DNA from: Metridium senile | Lineage: Eukaryota > Cnidaria > Anthozoa > Actiniaria > Metridiidae | Direction of reading: 5' to 3' | Length of the DNA: 64,000 nucleotides | Assembly (NCBI GenBank): GCA_949775045.1 | Contig: OX459108.1 | Location: forward strand, 6,203,961-6,267,960 | Part shown: positions 47,601 to 56,710 of the stretch, one piece after another | Layout: each line of letters opens with the position of its first letter | How positions within the stretch are numbered: the stretch's first letter is position 1 | Position numbers and translations under genes: made by a program | The notes under the pieces: model-generated | Database searches by the model: none | Seen by the model: the letters and a program-made list of their open reading frames with translations, nothing else | Told to the model about the DNA's origin: nothing

Positions 47601-50600
47601 TCTGGACCAGTCATTAAGTGTATAATGTGTAACACAAAATTTCTGTGCTGTAGCTTAGATTGTGATAACAATTTTTTAAATATGTGTCTATTATTCCATC
47701 AATGCTATACATTATATAAGAATCTTACCTGTTCTAACATACAATGCATAAGAAGTGGAATACTATGGCTCTCGGCAGGGACTGTATCCACTAGGTGCTT
47801 GTAATACCGTGTATCGACTTCAACATGGATAGGGGCCTGGGTATCAGTGGCTTTGTGACATACAAAATACAAATATTCAATCAGTTACACAATTACATGT
47901 ATTTATCTTACCAATGTTTGCATAAAGAAGAGGAGATTGGGACTTGTGGTAATACTCACTAGTACACTTGTGGTTCACACTAGCTAGCAACATAAGCATA
48001 AGCAACAAATGCAGACTAAGTTGGGCTTTGCTCATTAACTCTATTTTTTCACACTCCAGAAATGCCTCACTCACTGTGTGTATGTTGTCTATACTTATGT
48101 TGCCATTGTGAACTATTAAGTACATAGGTAGTAGTTAGTACCTGGTGGCGCCATTCCTAGGGCAGACTGGGTAGATGGGATTTCCAAAAGAGAAGGAGGA
48201 GCTGTAGGAGGAGTTGCCGTAGTGTGGACAGGTACATACAACAGCTTCATGCTTTCAAGGTACTGTTTGTACAGGCTGTAATGATCCAACATGTTATAGC
48301 ATGTCACAGCAACATCCTCAAACATGACTGTACCAAACTCAGTCTGATTCAGAATAAAAAACAATCAATAGATATTATTAATAATACAATACATCTTAGA
48401 ACTTAGAGTCAGTACATTTAGCATGATAAAATTCATGAATAATTAATGAGAATCTTATAAAAGAAATTAGTCATACAGATTTCGTCTTGATTTGCATAAG
48501 TTTCAAATTGAATTTTGTTGGCCAGATACCTCTGCTCTCAACTATTTGTTTCTTTGTTGCACATGCAAATCCGTTACTATGTAAAACAATGACATGACCA
48601 TGACAAATATGTTATGTCATTATAAAAACTGTTTTTTTTTATCCAGGAGTTTCTGCCAGCTACATGTAGGTAAGGGTGTTAGGGGTGGACCATTAAAAGT
48701 TGGGGGAGGGGGGTGGCAATTCCAAAAATAAAAAACGCAAGGCCAATGCGCCCCCCAAAAAAGCCAAGCTAAAAAAAACAAAGACGTGCAGAACCTTGAG
48801 GGGTAGCAAATGCTAAAATTTTAAAATCCGAGCCTGAGATTCTAGAAATACATCAGCTCATGCATTTATTGTATTTAAAAATTCTAGACTCCGAGACATC
48901 AAAAGCACGAAAATCCGAGACTCCCGGGGAGACTTTAAGACATCAAAAACACAAAAATCCGAGACTTTGAGACATCAAAAACACGAAAATCTGAGACTTT
49001 GAGGCATCAAAAACATGAAAATCCGAGACTTTCAGGCATCAAAAACACAAAAATCCGAGACTTTGAGACATCAAAAACACAAAAGTCCTAGACTTGTTTT
49101 CCCAAAAAAAAGTGAACAAATCGCCCGAAAGTAAAAAAAATCGCTGTGAAGTATCTGCGTGTTGTACCGGACTAATAAATAAAACTGAAAAACGGACTTT
49201 TCAAAAGTTTGACCAAAACACAAATAGTTGTTTTCGCTTTGAATTTCAGAGAACAAAATTCTGTAAAAAAAAACGTGCAAGACCTCTGGTCGAAAAAAAA
49301 ATATATTGCACAACCCGTGCGGCGAAAGAAAATAACCTACACAAAAATATTGCCACCCCCCCTCCCCAAACTTCTAATGGTCCACCCCTTATCTGCTGAG
49401 GCCAAAGCTTCTTTGTTTGCATAACAGTGCGAAAACACAAAAGGCACATTTCATAGTCAGATTAACTAATTACTAGTCACAATATGTACATAAATTGAAA
49501 TTTTATCCTGTTATTCTACTGAACAAGAATGTAGTAAGTGGTCAAAATGTCTAAAAAACTTAAATTTATAATGATTAATAATGGTAATTGAACTAAGTGG
49601 AGTGCAATTTGGTCTGATATCAAACGCGCGATTACAAAATCACACGACCGCGTAGCGGGAGTGTGATTTGTAATTGCAAGTTTGATATCAGACCAAAATT
49701 GCACGACACGAAGTTCAATTATCACTTTATTATATCCATTTTGATATCTAATAAAAAACATGAAAAAATTACTCGATTTTCTGTGCATTTTAGAGGTAAT
49801 TCAGTGCAAAAACTATGTTAAGGAGGCTCGAAATGGTTTCTGTATATATCAATATACCTACTTTATATTGCATATTATGCAGCATTATTGTGAAACTATA
49901 CAGTTAACCGATATATCATTTTAAAGCTTATGGATCTAGAAAATCAATTTGTTTTAAATTATTGCGTTTGACGTTGTCATGACAACAGCAGGCTGCTGTA
50001 AAAAAGACCTTTAATTCTAATAATTAAGCTGATATCTCCAAATCCTTTTGGTGAAAGTTTTTTTAAACTTGTACATGTCTAGTTCCCTGCATGTTCTTGC
50101 AACTGAGGAAAAATAAAAAAAATCTGTAATGCGAAACCTTTAAAATATTTAAAAAATGATTTTTTTCTAGATATAAATGGTTTTTCATTACAGATTTTTC
50201 TTAAAAAAGACCTACTAAATCTAAACATTAATTGGAACAAAATGCCAAAAAATAAAAAAAATTTACCATTTAATTGTGTTGTTATTAATAGAAATACATT
50301 TTGTACGCGTCAGAGGGGTCTTGTAAAATTGGCGATATTGCGCGCGCGCGCGCGCTCGGTCAAAAAACCATTTCGAGCCTCCTTAAACCCGACATAATTC
50401 AGTGCAGTGATAACACGATGCTGATTGGCTAAGAAACAATAGAAATGTTTTTTCAACCAATCAGAATAGAGTTTTCTTCACAACTGAAAATTCGTGACAA
50501 AAATCCAAGATGGTGGACATATGGCCAAAAACAGAGAAAAAACTGTTCAAAAACTATCAAAAAATGCTTATTACGAATAACAAAAGCTTCCTCATTGAAG

Positions 50601-53600
50601 AATGGGACTAAGAGTTTGTATGTGTGGAGTTTCAAGATTGCAAATAACCATTTTGAGAAGATTTTCCATCGATAATGATGTCGCCTTTCTCAGCCGTCGA
50701 CCACGTTAAAATTCACTACACTTTCAAGATGAAATCAGATAAAATACTGACTTTTTTCTTCACATTAACCAGCAAAAGGTAATATTTTGTTTAATTGATA
50801 GTGGTGTCATTGTTCAATTTCGAGTAAAATGCTTTAATAAAGTGGAGTAAATCATCGTTTTTTCACCAGAAACGGCAAAGTACAACTTTTCAAACTTTGT
50901 TTTTACCTCTTTTTGACGTCTTTTGTACTAAAGAAAGCTTTATATGTTATAAACTAATATTTTTTGTTGTCCTTGATATTAAGATAAGTGTAATAATTGT
51001 TTTTCAAGAAGAAAATAAAATGATTTAGTACGGTATGCATTGACGATATTTCAGTTGTTTTGAGTGTTGTTGTCTCTTCTTTTCTTCAATTTGGGTTAAT
51101 TTGCACTCATTTGTCTTTCACAGAGCTAAATTGCACCGTAATTACCTATACAAACTAAGTAAACTCTAAATCTGAGATAAACTTAGAGTATTTATTTATA
51201 AAATAGCCGGGTTTTTCGGATCGTACTAACCCGCGTCCCCGTCCCCGATCCGGTTTTTACAAATGGTGCAATAAATTCAAAAAATGATGCAATTCATGCT
51301 CATATCATAGCTGCTGAGAGCCAATCAGAGTACAGGATTGCTTGGTGATATCAAAATGGATATAATAAGAGTTTAAATCAGTGATATTAACCTATAATAA
51401 ATAAATATGTACTTATTTACATGTCTACCTTTTTGTCTTCACCTATCTCTTGTAGGTTCTCTTCAGGTACATCCTTGTCTCTAACAACCACTTCATACTT
51501 AGCAATGTCTTTTAGTCTGTTCCCTGATGGTGCTTTAAGTACAAGATTGTCTGAATCTCTCCAAAAGTGTTCAAGTCTATTTTGAAAGTCTTTCTTCTGA
51601 GCTAATTGTTCTTCTTCTTGAATGTCTTTTTCCAATTCCTCAGGATCTTGTTCCTTCAAAAATACATGTGTATAATATATGATTAGATCAACAGTAAGTA
51701 ATTAGCAAAAAGGCCAGCACTCTTACTGCTAGGCCACTAATGCCACCTATTAATTCAAAATAATAAAAGTTACATAAAATAACCCACAGGTTGGATGTCA
51801 TTTTACCAAGATCCATGTAAGATCATGCAAGATCCAGATCTAAGATCCAATCCGCAAGAACTTGCATGAACTTTCAAGTTTCCGCCAAGATTTAACAAAA
51901 ATCTTCCCGAGATCCGTTCAAGAAATTTACTTGCCAAGGTTTTGGTAACATCTTGGGTGATCTTACCAGATCTTTCCAAGATGCTCAACCTGGATAATAA
52001 ATAGCCAAGCAAGCAAACTGATTCAACAGATAATTGTAAAATCACCTCAGTTGTTTTGTCTTCTCCTTCCTCTGTTTCTTTTCTTTTGGGTTCAAATTTA
52101 TCATACGTCTCAGACTTCAAGCAAATGATTGAGTCAACATTGATACCAATGTCAGCAAGGTATTGGATAACTGGTGGCATTAGAATACCATGAATAAGGA
52201 TGTAGTGTTGAGGGCATCCCTCATCATCTGGTTCATCATCTGAAGGTGAAATTGTAAAATAAAGTCCTGGGCTTTTATTATCATTTCAATTGCTTACTAT
52301 TCCACAACAATTGTCATTATATATACACGCTAATTTTACAATCTTTCAAGTGGATGACGTCAGAAGTGTGCGCACAAACACAATGACCCATACACCTAAT
52401 TCAAATAAGTTTGACGGGGCGAACGGCGATTGCACGACCGAAAGGAACTGTGGGTAATACCAATTTCTTCTTATTTCATTTTCAATTACTCAAACACCAT
52501 TCAGCGCTGACCTTAGATGGGTGTCTCGAAGGTTTCGCTGAACGGTGGAGGCATTGTTTGGGTAATTTAGAAACGAATAAGAAGAAATTCGTATTACCCA
52601 TAGTTCCTTTCGGTCGTGCAATCGCCAATCGCCAATCGTCGTTCGCCCCGACAACCTTTTTTGAATTAGGTGTATATTGCGTGCTCCGATTAGCTAAAAC
52701 AACTAGGAACTATTTCCCCAAGGACTGCATGGTCCATCTGTTTTCATACCAGGCTCTTCGCTCGCCTATTGCATTATAGACGTACTTGAGAAAAAAGAAA
52801 GAACTCTTAACAAGTTAGAGTCACAATGAGCTACACCTTGTGCCACTCTCATGCTTGTTAATCACTCTTTATATTATTTTTCTCTTATGTGTCTATAATG
52901 CCATAGGTGTGCGTCTTTGTGTTATCTGATTGATAAATATAGTTTGCTTACCGATTGCTTTAAAAGTGTCTTCGATATCACCTCTTCTCTTTAGTTTGGT
53001 GTCTTTCTTGGGTGAGGCTGGAACATCAGCATCCTTTTTGCCTTTTTTCTTGCCTGGTGACTTGGATCTTTTCCCTGATGGACTTCTAGACTTTTTGCCT
53101 TTGTCTTCTTTCTTTGCTGCTTCTGCAGCTTTAGCAGCCTGCATTGATAATTGATAGATGCATGTATTAAATACTGCAGAAGATGGTTTCATGTAGGGAT
53201 GTATTAGATAAGGGAAACATCACACTTGAGGACAACTTCAGTTTTACAAGGGCTGTTAAAAAGCATGATACTGCGGGTTTCAATATTTTATACTAAGTAC
53301 GAGCTGATAGATAGAGAGTTAAAATGTAGAGTGTAGAGTGACAAAAAGTGAGTTATTGAGTAAGTGAGAAAGAAAGAGAGATTGGATATTAAGGTTACAT
53401 ACTTACATACAAACTTACATACATAACTTTTTCTTCATATTATTATTATTAACAGGTTCCCATCTAAATATGTACTTTCCCATTTAAATCTGTACTTATG
53501 CAAATTTTGTTGATGTGTGCTAAACACACAGATCAACCAATCAGAGAAGTTCACTTCAGAAATAATATACTCTGATTGGTTGATCTGTGTGTTTAGCACA

Positions 53601-55080
53601 TCAACAAAATTTGTATAAGTACAGATTTAAATGGGAAAGTACATATATTTAAATGGGAACCTGTTTATTATTAAGTTTTATGTCTTACCTTTTTTTCTTC
53701 TTCCCTTCTCTCCAAATCTTTTTGTTTTATCTGAAGGAGTTTGAACTTGAGAACTTTGGCCATCAGTGATGGAGGGATTACCTCTCCCTGATCTAAAAGT
53801 GATTTAGCTTGCTCACAGACCTCAAAGAACGGTGGGGGTCTGGCTGATCCCCCTTTGCTTTTGCCTCCTCCTGTTTGTCCCTTCCCAAACTCTCTGACCT
53901 AATAGGATATCAAAGGTATGTATTTACCAACAATTCTAGAGCTGAACCATGTCATACTGGGCAACACCCCAAAAAAGATTTCAACAACACCGCATCACAA
54001 TATCTTTCACCAAACACTACGAACACCACAGCTTTCAAATTCACCGTACACGGCAAACACTGCACACCAAAGGTATATACATCACTGCAACACCACACTT
54101 TAAGAATAATAAGATATATAAAAAATATTTATCAACACCACAATCCCCCATCTCCCCCTTGGTTAGCCAAGTGGTAGGCTTGCTGGCCTTTTAATTACAG
54201 CTGTGGTTTTGAGTTTGAGTGCCAGCTATGGGTCCATATTAAAGGATTATTAACCGAGCGTGAGGTCTGTACGGGAAAATATCAGACCGAGGTCTGATAT
54301 TTTTCCGGACAGACCAAACAACTTTGTCAGTGTGACGGATGCCAGGCAGTGGACCGTGGATGGTGGTTACCATGGTTACTGCCTAGTCGCCAGGGACAGT
54401 TGCGTCTTTGTTTGGCGGCTGAAGGCACCCACGCCCATCCTCATCATTGGCGATGAGTTTAAACTATATATCAATAACACAGGCATCCAAATTTCCCTTA
54501 TTTGTATTTTCTTTTTACTTGAAATTTTGTAATTTATAATCGTTTTCCTATGTAAGTTATACAAATTTGTAATAGCAGTGTAATCATAATAATGATAAAC
54601 TTAAATCATAATATTTATAAATTTATAAATGCGTTTACATGTATTATTTCTAAAAATGAAGTAGATTTTGGCTAAATAAAAAAACAATTTCTTTTGTCAC
54701 TATAGTTAGGATATCCCTCTTGAAGGTATTGAGGTATAGAAACATCACAATAATTTCTTCTACTTACGTCTCTAAGAAGATTGTCCTGTGTAATAACACT
54801 AAATAACTTCCTAAGACCAGTTGAAACGACATCTGATAAGATGTCCACATACACATTGTCTTCAAATTTTCCAGGAGCAATAAAGAACACACAAGATCTC
54901 CATGTTTCCTGCGTAATAAAAGATCAAACGATATTATACGTTCGTGATCAGTTGCTATCTCGCAACGTCAGACAAATTATTTAGTGTTCTTACCTCAATA
55001 AATTGCGCTTGAATAAGCTCTGTTTCCCATTTACTAATTTCATTAGCTGATGCACTCTTTCCTCTTTTCGACTTAGACAT
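31606..55080 (-). CDS. SPAG17: Sperm-associated antigen 17 (PF6 orthologue), 26 exons, complete
   Basis: Central-pair (C1a projection) protein of motile cilia. Exons, minus strand: 54994-55080, 54768-54908, 53689-53898, 52952-53138, 52046-52239, 51429-51653, 48142-48343, 47729-47850, 47089-47223, 45965-46396, 45145-45276, 43743-44205, 42255-43020, 41249-41555, 40196-40519, 39403-39742, 37888-38307, 37061-37195, 36335-36588, 36119-36227, 35346-35543, 34683-35243, 33816-33940, 33069-33329, 32523-32667, 31606-31766. Phases agree throughout; total 6636 nt gives 2211 residues, close to about 2223 in human. Family landmarks include LHSNVGFRNYL (exon 12), YPSDGGQI-like FPSDGGQIRVDK (exon 13), DGTRMTTFYHQ (exon 16), RPxNPTPxHA repeats (exon 22) and the C-terminal ASH/MSP-like domain FGVLKEG ... 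KQPPPSTGL (exons 24-26). Lysine-rich segments lie in exons 4, 12 and 13. The ATG at 55080 begins the conserved N-terminus. The last intron is U12-type. Confidence 0.95.
31936..32085. mobile_element. 150-bp foldback element inside the U12 intron
   Basis: CAGTTCCGTTCAGTGACCAT and the following block with CGAGGTTCGCG are mirrored by CGCGAACCTCG and ATGGTCACTGAACGGAACTG-like sequence. TIRs are about 60 bp around a short loop. Non-coding. Confidence 0.75.
32330..32502. repeat. GTGGATCCAG-type MITE (diverged)
   Basis: Left end AGGGGTGGATCCAG and right end CTAGATCCGACCCT are imperfect inverted repeats. Similar ends occur at 41752-41935, 56241-56400 and 57548-57712. Lies in the SPAG17 U12 intron. 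Confidence 0.45.
33430..33605. repeat. Dispersed repeat (relative of 4186-4330)
   Basis: Contains TATGCAAATTAGGAGTTTTG, GATACCAAATTTGGTATGCG and GCTCAAATCAAGATGGCTGC. Inverted relative at 4186-4330 and diverged relative at 24750-24880. Confidence 0.55.
34038..34153. repeat. Foldback element in SPAG17 intron
   Basis: GCAAGACCTTTCAACTTCG on the left and CGAAGTTGAAAGGTCTTGC on the right are a perfect inverted pair. Inner parts (CCATGACCTTTTTCCTTT / AAAGAAAAAAGCCATGG) also pair. About 116 bp, non-coding. Confidence 0.75.
34464..34601. repeat. Foldback element with GGCCTTTGCAT ends
   Basis: GCCGGGCCTTTGCATCGAAG and AATGATAGAGA are mirrored by TCTCTATCATTG and CTTCAATGCAAAGGCCTGGC. A single arm plus the adjacent AAGATGGCGCAGGGAACTGT block recurs at 46505-46600, and that block alone at 36265-36295. 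Confidence 0.7.
35585..35825. repeat. Tandem repeat, about three units
   Basis: Units share CAGTTCTCCCATGTAGGGGA, GGGGAGGGGGTATTGGGCAA and CAGTCCATTTTTTTGGACAA. The last two are nearly identical with a period of about 110 bp; the first is a partial unit. Lies in a SPAG17 intron. Confidence 0.7.
35878..36080. repeat. GGCATGC MITE-like repeat copy
   Basis: Shares the order ACTGGCATGCTTTG, TAATTCATTCG, CGTATTACGAGAA, GAGCGTAAATA and GCATGTTGGTAACTGACC with 41968-42175. Ends 39 bp before SPAG17 exon 20. Confidence 0.65.
36592..36905. repeat. GAAT/GATG-rich tetranucleotide microsatellite
   Basis: An irregular array of AATGAATG, AATAAATA and GGATGGATG units. At 36830-36890 it changes to the complementary CATTCATCC form, so it can fold on itself. 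Intronic; the long ORFs through it are repeat artefacts. Confidence 0.9.
37375..37860. repeat. Tandem pair of a dispersed repeat
   Basis: Two units about 220 bp apart share TATAAAGCACGC, ACACGAGAGA, AAGTGCTTTATAACTGCATA, TTCTTTTATAAAATACAAAT, GATCAACATGCAAACGCGCG and CAATCA(A/G)AAT. A third relative is at 13945-14160. Class unknown. Confidence 0.75.
38600..38707. repeat. Foldback with GGGAAAATAT arms
   Basis: GACTGAGT, GGGCCGGACGGGAAAATATT and GGCTC are mirrored by GAGCCAAATATTTTCCCGTA, CGGCCCG and ACTCAGTC. A smaller foldback with the same GGGAAAATAT core is at 54252-54315. Confidence 0.7.
39217..39366. mobile_element. 150-bp MITE with AGAGTAGACGCACT TIRs
   Basis: ATAGAGTAGACGCACTAAAT and the following CCGTGA are mirrored by CACGGATTAAGTGCGTCTAC and TCTAT. 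The interior is rich in AGTACTAAT. Related interior at 27600-27715. Intron of SPAG17. Confidence 0.75.
40906..40975 (+). mobile_element. Truncated SINE body
   Basis: CATATTTTTCTCATGTATCT, GTATTTCACT and GCACCGAACGCATTTCAATC match the body of the 41092-41225 SINE, without the tRNA head. Confidence 0.6.
41092..41225 (+). mobile_element. tRNA-derived SINE, best copy
   Basis: Positions 41092-41163 can be folded as a tRNA: acceptor GTCCTTG/CAAGGGC and D-stem GTGT/ACAC with loop AGTGGTA. The anticodon loop is CTAGAAA, and a T-arm contains the B-box word GGTTCAATTCC. The anticodon stem has a mismatch and the T loop an extra base, so it is a tRNA relic rather than a working tRNA. A conserved non-tRNA body follows to 41225. 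Lies in a SPAG17 intron, plus strand. Confidence 0.7.
41752..41935. mobile_element. MITE with GGCGGATCCAGG ends
   Basis: GGGCGGATCCAGGGGAGGGG on the left pairs with CCCCCCTTTT ... CCTGGATCCGCC on the right. The C-rich and G-rich arms and the GGCGGATCCAGG terminus mark a repeat type also seen at 56241-56400 and 57548-57712. Confidence 0.6.
41968..42175. repeat. GGCATGC MITE-like repeat copy
   Basis: Fourth copy of the family (10735, 16966, 35878), from ACCGGCATGCTTTGTGTTG to GTGGTGCATGCTGGTAACTG. About 208 bp in a SPAG17 intron. Confidence 0.65.
43110..43735. repeat. Dispersed repeat split by a microsatellite and retroelement-like tail
   Basis: Positions 43110-43262 and 43635-43735 together match the inverse of about 770-1015 (TTACAAAGATTTGGCTTAAA, AATTTAGACATGCTCTTT, then TATTTTATTGTTTGTGG, CTTGCTCTTTTTGCATAG). 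The gap 43263-43634 is occupied by (TAATG)n, then AT-rich DNA ending GAAATAAAATTGATTTTGATTTGATTG, which looks like the 3' tail of a non-LTR retrotransposon. This implies insertion into an older repeat. Confidence 0.6.
43263..43470. repeat. (TAATG)n pentanucleotide microsatellite
   Basis: About 40 tandem TAATG units with a few substitutions toward the right end. Intronic in SPAG17. The apparent protein of repeated residues on the minus strand is a repeat artefact. Confidence 0.95.
44450..44570. repeat. Foldback element
   Basis: AGTTTTTCTGATCTGCCAAT and CAGTTTGGAGGCGGGGCTTG are mirrored by AAGCTCCGCCCTCAAACTGA and TTGACGAATCAGAAAAAC. About 120 bp in a SPAG17 intron. Confidence 0.75.
44878..45036. 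repeat. Dispersed repeat, copy 2 (relative at 28515-28680)
   Basis: GATATGCCTATTGTTCTGTTGC, TCTCACCTACAATACCATAT and GCATACGGTATTTCTGATACG are shared with 28515-28680. It is embedded between GGTAATATAATGAAAT-type repeat ends (44770 and 45040, inverted), suggesting it forms the interior of that element. Confidence 0.7.
45525..45865. mobile_element. 341-bp Mutator-like MITE with 9-bp duplication
   Basis: TIR AACACAGCGGT ... ACCGCTGTGTT. Flanks AGCTCAACA (45516-45524) and AGCTCAGCA (45866-45874) are a 9-bp target-site duplication with one mismatch. A longer internal match in inverse orientation occurs at 62862-63120. Non-coding; intron of SPAG17. Confidence 0.75.
46711..47154 (-). repeat. Six-copy 74-bp tandem array duplicating a SPAG17 splice donor
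   Basis: Units start at 46711, 46785, 46859, 46933, 47007 and 47081, exactly 74 bp apart. On the minus strand each holds the last 53 nt of exon 9 (CTCACATTAACAGTAAAGC ... GATAAGCAG), its donor GTAAGA, and a 21-nt segment that ends TTACTTACAG, an acceptor-like sequence. Only the upstream-most copy (47089) belongs to the functional exon. Reading through the first 21-nt segment meets a stop in the next unit. Copies differ by only a few bases. Confidence 0.9.
48682..49389. mobile_element. About 708-bp TIR element carrying a minisatellite
   Basis: Left end GGGGTGGACCATTAAAAGTT with GGGGGAGGGGGGTGGCAAT is mirrored by ATTGCCACCCCCCCTCCCCA and ACTTCTAATGGTCCACCCC. The interior at about 48880-49090 has roughly six tandem units of 32-36 bp with GAGACATCAAAAACACAAAA and ATCCGAGACTTT. 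No transposase. SPAG17 intron. Confidence 0.75.
49589..49722. repeat. Foldback element
   Basis: GAGTGCAATTTGGTCTGATA and TCAAAC plus AAAATCACAC pair with GTGTGATTTGTAATTG, TTTGATATCAGACC and AAAATTGCACGACAC. The flanking ATATCCATTTTGATATC (about 49734) recurs inverted at 51348-51366, so this may be one end of a larger 1.6-kb structure. Confidence 0.65.
49822..50382. mobile_element. 561-bp piggyBac-like MITE (TTAA flanks)
   Basis: Termini GGAGGCTCGAAATGGTTT and AAACCATTTCGAGCCTCC are inverted repeats, flanked on both sides by TTAA (49818-49821, 50383-50386), the piggyBac target signature. An alternating (GC)n tract at 50340-50356 could adopt Z-DNA. No transposase; SPAG17 intron. Confidence 0.7.
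51785..51998. repeat. Dispersed repeat rich in AAGATC words (copy 2)
   Basis: Same block order as 7015-7243, ending GATGCTCAACCTGG. SPAG17 intron. Confidence 0.7.
52391..52674. mobile_element. 284-bp MITE with TACACCTAATTC TIRs
   Basis: Starts TACACCTAATTCAAATAAG and ends TTTTTTGAATTAGGTGTA. Arms of about 85 bp also include GCGAACGGCGATTGCACGAC / GTCGTGCAATCGCC and GGAACTGTGGGTAATAC / GTATTACCCATAGTTCC. TA termini suggest a Tc1/mariner-like origin. Diverged copy at 10273-10449. Confidence 0.75.
53452..53664. mobile_element. 213-bp near-perfect foldback transposon
   Basis: Termini ACAGGTTCCCAT / ATGGGAACCTGT with arms of about 95 bp, nearly perfect (CAAATTTTGTTGATGTG, TAAACACACAGATCAACCAA and their complements). 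Flanked by TTATTATTA on both sides (53443-53451, 53665-53673), a 9-bp duplication, though low in complexity. Positioned 25 bp downstream of SPAG17 exon 3 in transcription direction. Confidence 0.8.
54252..54315. repeat. Small foldback, GGGAAAATATCAGACC
   Basis: GGTCTGTACGGGAAAATATC with AGACC is mirrored by GGTCTGATATTTTTCC and GGACAGACC. Related to 38600-38707. Confidence 0.6.
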
Positions 55081-55181
55081 TTTTGGCTTCAAATATTAAG
55101 AGTAAAAACAGTAAAAACTACTTTTTGTCGTAAAAACTCTGGTTTATGAAGTCTCGGTCCGCCATTTTGTGATTTGTTTTC

Positions 55182-55196
55182 GTTGCTACGAGAAAC
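55182..55196 (+). promoter_or_regulatory. RFX X-box match upstream of SPAG17
   Basis: GTTGCTACGAGAAAC fits the X-box consensus RYYRYY-N3-RRNRAC at every position, 102-116 bp upstream of the SPAG17 ATG. RFX factors drive ciliary genes through such sites in animals. GCCATTTTG just downstream (55171-55179) resembles a YY1-type initiator. Binding is inferred. Confidence 0.5.
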
Positions 55197-55239
55197 GTTC
55201 ACTTTCCTGCGGGGGACTGGGGATCAGTTCTATTTTACC

Positions 55240-55670
55240 ACAGGAAGCCCAACCACACGGAGGGAGGAGGGGAAAAACACGAGAAATCAATTAAAAAAAA
55301 TAGATAAGAAAAAGAAATGTCTGAAAAAGAGAGAATAGCACTGTGTAAAATGAAGAATATTTGAATTTGTGTATCTGTTTTTTTTCTTAGCTTCTAACTT
55401 AACCCACGCTAAATTTCACTCTCACAACGTCAATCAGCACCCCCTCCCACTTAAAACGCTAACGACGCCCCTAAAGGTAAACAATAAAATTGTCACTCAT
55501 TTCTCACAAAATAGCTACTCAAATGCAAGGCAAGCCTTGATCTTGATCATTAAAAACATTGATTTCATTCCCAGGTGGACTTTGGAGTATACGTTTGGGC
55601 CCTGCTTAGTGTGTTCATAAATGAAAAGGACCACCAACATTTTTTATGTGATTGATTTTAATAGGTGTAT
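55240..55670. other. Intergenic stretch, nothing recognised
   Basis: Between the SPAG17 promoter and the 55689 foldback I see no exon, RNA gene or clear repeat border. The 83-residue plus-strand ORF here has no recognisable features. Confidence 0.5.
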
Positions 55671-55688
55671 TTATTATTTGAATTTGCC

Positions 55689-55965
55689 CATCCTCGGGAA
55701 CCCAGGGGTATTCTTCTGTCGCTCGTTTCTCACTTCCACAACATATACCCCTGGGAACGTAGTCTGTTGGAGCTTGTTCCGGAAGTCAAAATTCAGCTCT
55801 TTCCTGATTGGATGAAAATCAAGATAACCATTCAAAGAAAGTCGTTAAATAAGTTTAATTTTGACTTCCGGAACAAGCTCCAACAGACTACGTTCCCAGG
55901 GGTATATGTTGTGGAAGCGAGAAACGAGCGACATGCAGAAGAATACCCCTGGGTTCCCGAGGATG
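55689..55965. mobile_element. 277-bp long-TIR foldback with perfect 9-bp duplication
   Basis: Perfect duplication GAATTTGCC at 55680-55688 and 55966-55974. Arms of about 120 bp start CATCCTCGGGAACCCAGGGG and are nearly identical in reverse complement, leaving a short central loop. Long TIR plus 9-bp duplication indicates a Mutator-like non-autonomous element. The ORFs reading through both arms are artefacts. Confidence 0.88.
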
Positions 55966-56240
55966 GAATTTGCCTTGCTTGTGGGTAAAATTCACTCACT
56001 CCCACACCCACCAGCACAGGACTCAGGTCCCTTTTAGAGGTCATAATTTTTCAAAGTTTTCGATGAACATCCCGGCCCTAGATTTTCCCCTTGTATGGGA
56101 GTCAAAGCAAAGGACTTATAATTAATTTATGGTGCTTTTTCATGTATAGCTTCTTCAGGAGAAAGTTCTATTGCTGGGAAAACATCAATGTCTTGAATCG
56201 TATGAATTTTTACTCTCTACAATTTCTTAGTGAGCTTGAA

Positions 56241-56400
56241 TCCAGTGGCGGATCTATGAATATTTTAGGGCGGCGAATGTGAAGCATATATTTTGGTATT
56301 TGTGCATTGTTGATATGTTACCCATCAAATAAAACACAATAAAAAGCAGAAAAAGGAGCAAAAATGGGGGGTGGCTAGCCACCCTAGATCCACCACTGGA
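56241..56400. mobile_element. MITE with TCCAGTGGCGGATCTA ends
   Basis: TCCAGTGGCGGATCTA on the left and TAGATCCACCACTGGA on the right are inverted termini around about 130 bp of non-coding DNA. Relatives: 32330-32502, 41752-41935, 57548-57712. Confidence 0.75.
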
Positions 56401-56401
56401 A

Positions 56402-56572
56402 TCATTTTGTGGGATCTCAACAACATGGCAATTGTAAGTGACAGTTCCTGGTTTTCCTGTAAATTATCCATTCCAATCACAATTGGAGAACACCATTCTC
56501 CAATTTTTAATGGAATGGACTTAGCTTCCTCCAGTAACTGTCACTTTATTGAAATCCCACAAAATTATTCAA
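56402..56572. repeat. Foldback element
   Basis: ATTTTGTGGGATCTCAA, AGTGACAGTT and CCATTCCAATCACAATTGGAGAA-type inner blocks are mirrored by ATTGAAATCCCACAAAAT, AACTGTCACTTT and TGGAATGG. About 170 bp, directly adjoining the previous MITE. Confidence 0.65.
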
Positions 56573-56710
56573 GCTCATGCATTCAAGGTGATTCCTCTTT
56601 ATTTTATCTAAATTTGTAATACATAATATAAATGAAAATTCGTATTTCTGTTATTTTTTCCAAAACTGAAGAACAAGGTGCAAACTTGGACCAACTCATT
56701 GAATCAGTTT

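Noticed and set aside
55665..55988. 107-residue plus-strand ORF and its minus-strand partner
   Set aside because: Both are translations of the near-identical arms of the 55689-55965 foldback element.
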